From Cystobacterineae bacterium (GTDB taxonomy: Bacteria; Myxococcota; Myxococcia; Myxococcales; Myxococcaceae), in the NCBI GenBank assembly GCA_009781495.1, contig WQYA01000001.1:1-64000 (forward strand): a stretch of DNA of 64,000 nt, given 5' to 3'. This document shows positions 60,287-64,000 of this stretch, one piece after another; position 1 is the first letter of the stretch; the number at the start of each line of letters is the position of its first letter. A program made the translations under genes and the position numbers. The notes beneath the pieces were generated by a model, which saw nothing but the letters and a program-made list of their open reading frames with translations, had not been told where the DNA came from and ran no database searches.

Positions 60287-63200
60287 TTATTCCAAGGAAT
60301 AGCCGATAAGGTGGAGGGGAGGGAGCCCGGCGTCGAAGCGTACAGAGAGTTGGTAATAGAGGGAGAAGGAGACGCTTTGGGCGATGGAGGTACGCAGGAA
60401 GACGGCGAGGCCTGCGGATTTCAGCCAGCGTTGGGTGGGGTTGTCGCTGCAAGCGGCGGTGCCGAAAAGCTCCACGTCGACTTGTCGCCAGAAGAGGGAG
60501 GGGAAGATTTTGAAGACAGAGACGGAGCCCCTGTCAATGACGAAGGAATAGCGGTAGCGGGCGTTGGCAATGCCTGCATGGTTGGCGCGTATGGAGAAGT
60601 CCTCGAAGCCGCGTATGGCCTCACCGAAAAACGTAGGGAGGAAGAGGTGAGGGGAGGGGGCATATTGGGACTCCAGGGTTTGGAGGAGGACAGGGTTATA
60701 GGCCATACCCCCCAGTTGTAGGCTACCTTTAGGGGCATTGGGGAGGAAGCGTCCTCTCAAGCCCAGGGTGAAGGAATGTCGTGTTGAAAAGGGCAGGGGG
60801 ATGCCGAAGCCGAGGTGGCCGGACAAGTCAACGAGGTTGCGCGTGCTGCCCAAGCCTTTGAGGAAGAGGCTTGCCGAGGCGCCTATTTGAAACAGGCTTT
60901 GGATGCCTCCCATAGCGGTAGAGGCGCCCGCGGCATAGTTGAGGGAGAAGGAGGGGCCGAGATAGCGTTGGTGGAGGCCCGACAGGTTTCTGTCGATGGC
61001 GAGGAAGGAGAGGCGCATGGGGGTGGTGAAGAAGCTGCGTTGTCCTCCGAGTTGCCCCACCCAATATTCTACGGAAGGTGTTTTGTCATATTGGAGTTGA
61101 GCAAACAGTGTCCACGGTGCGAGTTGTTGATTGAGATAGGCCAGTGCCGCGCTATAGGCCTTGGCGGGTGTAGCGAAGCGAAAGTCCACGGCCCAGTTGT
61201 GGAAGCTGAGGCGATCGCTCCCATAGAGGGAGAGTCCGAAGGAGGAGCCGATTTTTGCCTCCCAAAACCTTGCAGGCAAATAGATGTCCACGAAGGGGAT
61301 GCGTGCTTTGGGAAGCCAAAGCCCCTCCCACCCGGAATAGGGGCGGTTGGACTCTATTTGAAGCCCTTCCTGTTGCAGCTGCCCATTTTGGGAGGTTTCG
61401 TTTTCTAAGGTTTCATGGGCCAAGGTGTTGTTGGTTTGCGCCTCGTCTTTGGGGGCTGCCTCATCCAACACTTCCTTTTGGAGTCCCTCGTTGTTTGGGG
61501 TTTCATGGAGGGCCTCGTTGGGGGGTGTTTCGTCTTTTGGTGTTGTCTCATGGAGGTTAAGGGGGATGCGCTCCAGGTTCCATCCCCACCCTACTCGGTT
61601 AAGGAAAGCGATATGCGTTTGGGAGGGGCTTGCATCCATGGCAAAGAAGGGCGCCTGTGTTAGGCGTATATATTTTTGGGAGGGGAGGTGGAGGCGAAAA
61701 GCCTGAGCGCTATTTCCCTCTTGGCCTACAAAGAGGAGGTTATCCTTATCCACCCATTTAGGGGCATAGTTGAAGGCCGAGCTATGGGTGAGTTGTCGGC
61801 ATGGACCGCCGATGCGGCACAGGTGAATGTTCCAGCCTTTGCCTTCCCAGCGCGCGAAGGCAAGGTATTTGCCGTCTGGAGAATAGCTTGGGGCAGCGAA
61901 GGCGACGCCGGGGCCCTCTTCGAACAGGGTTTGTTTTTGTCGGGTGTGCAAATGAAATTCCACCAGGCGTGTTTTTCCAGGCTCCATCTCCACCCAGACA
62001 TAGCGTTGCCCATCCGGGTGCAGACAGCCCCCCTGGCTTCCTGCGTTTTGCCACACCTGCACCACCTTAGCCGTTTGCGTATCCACCTTCCACAGTTGCC
62101 CCACTTCATTTCCCCAGTCGTTGATGTCCTGGTTGTGCAGGAAAAGCCAACGTCCGTCGTTGCTGAAAGAGAGGCCAGAAATGCTTGAAGCGCTCGCGCT
62201 CGCCCATTGGCGATAGGGCACATATTGTGTCAGCGGCAGTTTTGCGCGCAGACGCCCGTCGCTTTCCAGCAACAGGAGGGCGGGGGTTTTTTCCCGGTGG
62301 GAGGCGACCAGCGCCATGCTGCCGTCGGCCGCAACCCCCAGCCTTGCCACATAGCCCACATTTTCCCTAAGGGTAGTTTGGTAGGCCGGTGGGGCTAGCA
62401 GCGGAGCCGTTTTAGAGGCGAGGTTTATTTCCCACTCTGCCAGGAGGGCGGCGAGGGGTTTGCCATAGACTTTTTGGAAGCGCAGGCTGACGCCGAAGGG
62501 GAAGAAGAAGGCGTCGGCCTGCAATGAGATTAACGCCCAAAGTTTTTCTTCCCCATAGGTTTCAACGAGATATTCAATAAAAAAGAGCGAGGTGAGATAG
62601 GCGCCGGAAGCGGGCAGCAAGTCCCTTGTTTGGGGGTGCAAGTCGCTCTCATAAATTTTGCCTTTGCGTGCAGCAATACCCGAATGGAAGAGCGCGTGGT
62701 AATAGGGGCTATGGGGCCTTCCCGTAGGGTGGCGCAGCCGCCCCTCATAGAATTGCGCTACCCCTTCCGTAAACCACCTTTCCAAAGAAGCCTGAGGGGA
62801 AACCTGCGGCCCGAAAATAAGGTTAAACCACCTCCAAATTCCCCGTGTCTGCTCAAAATGTACATAGTGAAAAATTTCATGGCAGGCGACTTCTGAAATG
62901 TCCCCCCCCGACAGGTTATACCAATTAAAAGTTTCACTCGTAAGGAAGAGGGGGTTAACCGTATGCAGAGGCTCCCCCCCATATTCTCCTGCGACATAGG
63001 CGTTGTTGAAGTTGGTAGAGGTGAGAAAAACCAGCATGCGTTTTGTGGGTGTGTGTCCCTGGGTTTTGCTGCGCAGCGTGAGCAGGCATTGACGCATTTG
63101 TTGGGCAAGGCGCAAGGCCTCTGCCTCATGTTTTTTGGGGTAATAAATTTCCGACTCAGGGGTTGTCAGTTTCCACATTTCGTCGCGGGCAAACCCTGTA

Positions 63201-63292
63201 GCGACGGCGGGGGAGAAGCGTGGCGAGAGGGAGGCGCAGGCGCCAAGGATGAGGGTGCTGCACAGCAGCGCAAGAAAACGCATTGTTTCCAT
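60287..63292 (-). CDS. Lipoprotein with zinc-protease, propeller and beta-barrel domains
   Basis: 1001 residues with a leader ending in LGAC. Residues 60-290 resemble a gluzincin (peptidase MA-like) domain: HEIFH is the zinc motif and the third ligand is the Glu in WFTEGVAQFY. Residues 310-600 carry propeller blades like TolB/WD40 (SFSNDGRWLFLHN, SYSPDGKYLAFARW). An acidic repetitive linker (KDETPPNEALHE type) follows. The last 350 residues are amphipathic strands resembling an outer-membrane beta-barrel of the D15 type, ending in ...IGYSLE. If so it is a surface or periplasmic protease anchored by both lipid and barrel, unusual as a combination. ATG at 63292; an internal Met at 63283 is also possible. 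Confidence 0.72.
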   Translation of the reverse strand: METMRFLALLCSTLILGACASLSPRFSPAVATGFARDEMWKLTTPESEIYYPKKHEAEALRLAQQMRQCLLTLRSKTQGHTPTKRMLVFLTSTNFNNAYVAGEYGGEPLHTVNPLFLTSETFNWYNLSGGDISEVACHEIFHYVHFEQTRGIWRWFNLIFGPQVSPQASLERWFTEGVAQFYEGRLRHPTGRPHSPYYHALFHSGIAARKGKIYESDLHPQTRDLLPASGAYLTSLFFIEYLVETYGEEKLWALISLQADAFFFPFGVSLRFQKVYGKPLAALLAEWEINLASKTAPLLAPPAYQTTLRENVGYVARLGVAADGSMALVASHREKTPALLLLESDGRLRAKLPLTQYVPYRQWASASASSISGLSFSNDGRWLFLHNQDINDWGNEVGQLWKVDTQTAKVVQVWQNAGSQGGCLHPDGQRYVWVEMEPGKTRLVEFHLHTRQKQTLFEEGPGVAFAAPSYSPDGKYLAFARWEGKGWNIHLCRIGGPCRQLTHSSAFNYAPKWVDKDNLLFVGQEGNSAQAFRLHLPSQKYIRLTQAPFFAMDASPSQTHIAFLNRVGWGWNLERIPLNLHETTPKDETPPNEALHETPNNEGLQKEVLDEAAPKDEAQTNNTLAHETLENETSQNGQLQQEGLQIESNRPYSGWEGLWLPKARIPFVDIYLPARFWEAKIGSSFGLSLYGSDRLSFHNWAVDFRFATPAKAYSAALAYLNQQLAPWTLFAQLQYDKTPSVEYWVGQLGGQRSFFTTPMRLSFLAIDRNLSGLHQRYLGPSFSLNYAAGASTAMGGIQSLFQIGASASLFLKGLGSTRNLVDLSGHLGFGIPLPFSTRHSFTLGLRGRFLPNAPKGSLQLGGMAYNPVLLQTLESQYAPSPHLFLPTFFGEAIRGFEDFSIRANHAGIANARYRYSFVIDRGSVSVFKIFPSLFWRQVDVELFGTAACSDNPTQRWLKSAGLAVFLRTSIAQSVSFSLYYQLSVRFDAGLPPLHLIGYSLE

Positions 63293-63382
63293 TTCTTCTA
63301 ACAGCTGTGTTTAGAAGCGACAAACTTTGTTTGCACAGCGAGAAATTCCAAACAAGCCTTACATACATGTTATGGAGGGGCC

Positions 63383-64000
63383 ATGGATATGGATATGGAT
63401 AAACCCCCGCATATGGAAGCCGCACTCTCCCAGTTGGTGCTTTTGTTGAAGACGGCTGAAAAGAGAGACGTGGATTATTTGAATGCTTCTTGGAGTGAAA
63501 TTGAGAAGTCCGTCATTAAAGTTTTGGGTGGCGCATTCAAACTTTCCAAGCCGGAGCACCAACTCATTGCTTTGGGGTTGACGGCTGTCCTCGGTGAGAA
63601 GCTTTTGCATATGCATAAGGGGTTTTGGTTTTCCAACCACGACTCGGCGGCAGGGGTGTCTTTGGGCTTTGCAGAGGCGATGGTTGTTTTGCCTCCGTTT
63701 GAGGCGGTGTTGGACGCTTTGGCTTCGGCCAACCTGGGAAAGTTGGACGCATTGACTCGGAATTTGAGCAACTCCCTCAGCTCTGCGCGTTTGGCTTCGG
63801 GGATTCCTTTGTTGGATGCGCCCAAGTTGGATGCCCAACTCTATCAGCACTTGTTTGATCCAAGTTTTGTCCAGTTGATGGCCTTGGACATGGAGAAGGC
63901 CCAGGCCCTATGGAAGCGTCTGCCGAGCCAACTCATGCAGGAACTCAAAGACGCCCTCGGCCGCACAGGAAGCGCTTTTCCCGCGAAGTTGAAGGCGCAC
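63383..64000 (+). CDS. Partial gene, unknown protein, cut by window edge
   Basis: An uninterrupted frame runs from the ATG at 63383 to the last base, with 206 codons visible and no stop. GGAGGGG lies directly before it, so ATG 63389, 63395 or 63413 may be the true start. The visible product is helical, rich in Leu and Ala, with no signal peptide and no motif I recognise. The frame on the opposite strand (63359-63850) is weaker in codon use and is taken to be a shadow. Confidence 0.65.
   Translation, partial: MDMDMDKPPHMEAALSQLVLLLKTAEKRDVDYLNASWSEIEKSVIKVLGGAFKLSKPEHQLIALGLTAVLGEKLLHMHKGFWFSNHDSAAGVSLGFAEAMVVLPPFEAVLDALASANLGKLDALTRNLSNSLSSARLASGIPLLDAPKLDAQLYQHLFDPSFVQLMALDMEKAQALWKRLPSQLMQELKDALGRTGSAFPAKLKAH

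Noticed and set aside
63359-63850. 163-codon minus-strand frame at the right edge
   Set aside because: The plus-strand frame from 63383 is open to the edge, has a strong ribosome site and coding-like composition.

Overview
The window is a chromosomal segment of a Gram-negative bacterium, most likely a Myxococcota-type (former deltaproteobacterial) lineage. The pointers are three serine/threonine kinases with the HRDISPxN-type catalytic loop common in myxobacteria, two of them with a transmembrane segment and a PEGA-like tail. There are also three FHA-domain proteins wired into a Tad/Flp-like pilus cluster, many lipoproteins with propeller, HEAT or unknown folds, and a split glycyl-tRNA synthetase (glyQ/glyS). 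This placement is inference; no rRNA gene is present.

Layout. Bases 1-437 are non-coding and hold a stem-loop and a short tandem repeat. An orphan CpaF-type ATPase (438-2066) is followed by a 180-bp palindromic, MITE-like element that sits in its stop codon. On the minus strand lie a WD40-like lipoprotein and an LpoA-like TPR/periplasmic-binding-fold protein, translationally coupled. Then come dnaK, ppdK (with a hairpin over its best Shine-Dalgarno), two tandem paralogous Cys-rich mini-lipoproteins each with its own terminator, and the minus-strand pair nadB-rhomboid protease. A plus-strand overlapping trio encodes a lytic transglycosylase, a TPR-AIM24-like protein and PgsA. The minus-strand rplY-pth pair has a terminator/attenuator between its genes.

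From 18.9 to 38.7 kb all genes point the same way: rplS, yraN, rsmI, a kinase, glyQ, glyS, two propeller-like lipoproteins, an FHA protein, a CpaA-like prepilin peptidase, a CpaC/RcpA-type secretin, an FHA-CpaF ATPase, a double-FHA membrane protein and polA. The Flp pilin that such a machine would assemble is encoded 13 kb further on (48797-49054). The TadB/TadC platform proteins and minor pilins are not in the window.

The rest is mixed housekeeping and regulation. It includes a TonB-like protein, tRNA-Cys, a Nudix hydrolase, a HAD phosphatase, 5-formyl-THF cyclo-ligase, a kinase with an HCD loop, a Fic-fold protein that has lost the catalytic motif, a lone receiver, and a DnaC-like helicase loader with an unknown partner. 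These are followed by tRNA-Val, thrS, an RlmI-like methyltransferase, a DUF167 protein, a third kinase, a rhodanese-MoeB fusion, a pteridine-reductase-like SDR and an RluB-type pseudouridine synthase. The right end holds a HEAT lipoprotein, a TPR protein with two cyclic-nucleotide domains, two small envelope proteins, and a 1001-residue lipoprotein joining a zinc-protease domain, a TolB-like propeller and a probable beta-barrel. A plus-strand gene runs off the right edge.

The most interesting items are the FHA-rich Tad/Kil-like module with a D-to-E change in its prepilin peptidase, the 1001-residue protease-propeller-barrel protein, the pseudo-Fic protein, the tandem Cys-rich lipoproteins, and the MITE-like element whose insertion recreated a stop codon.
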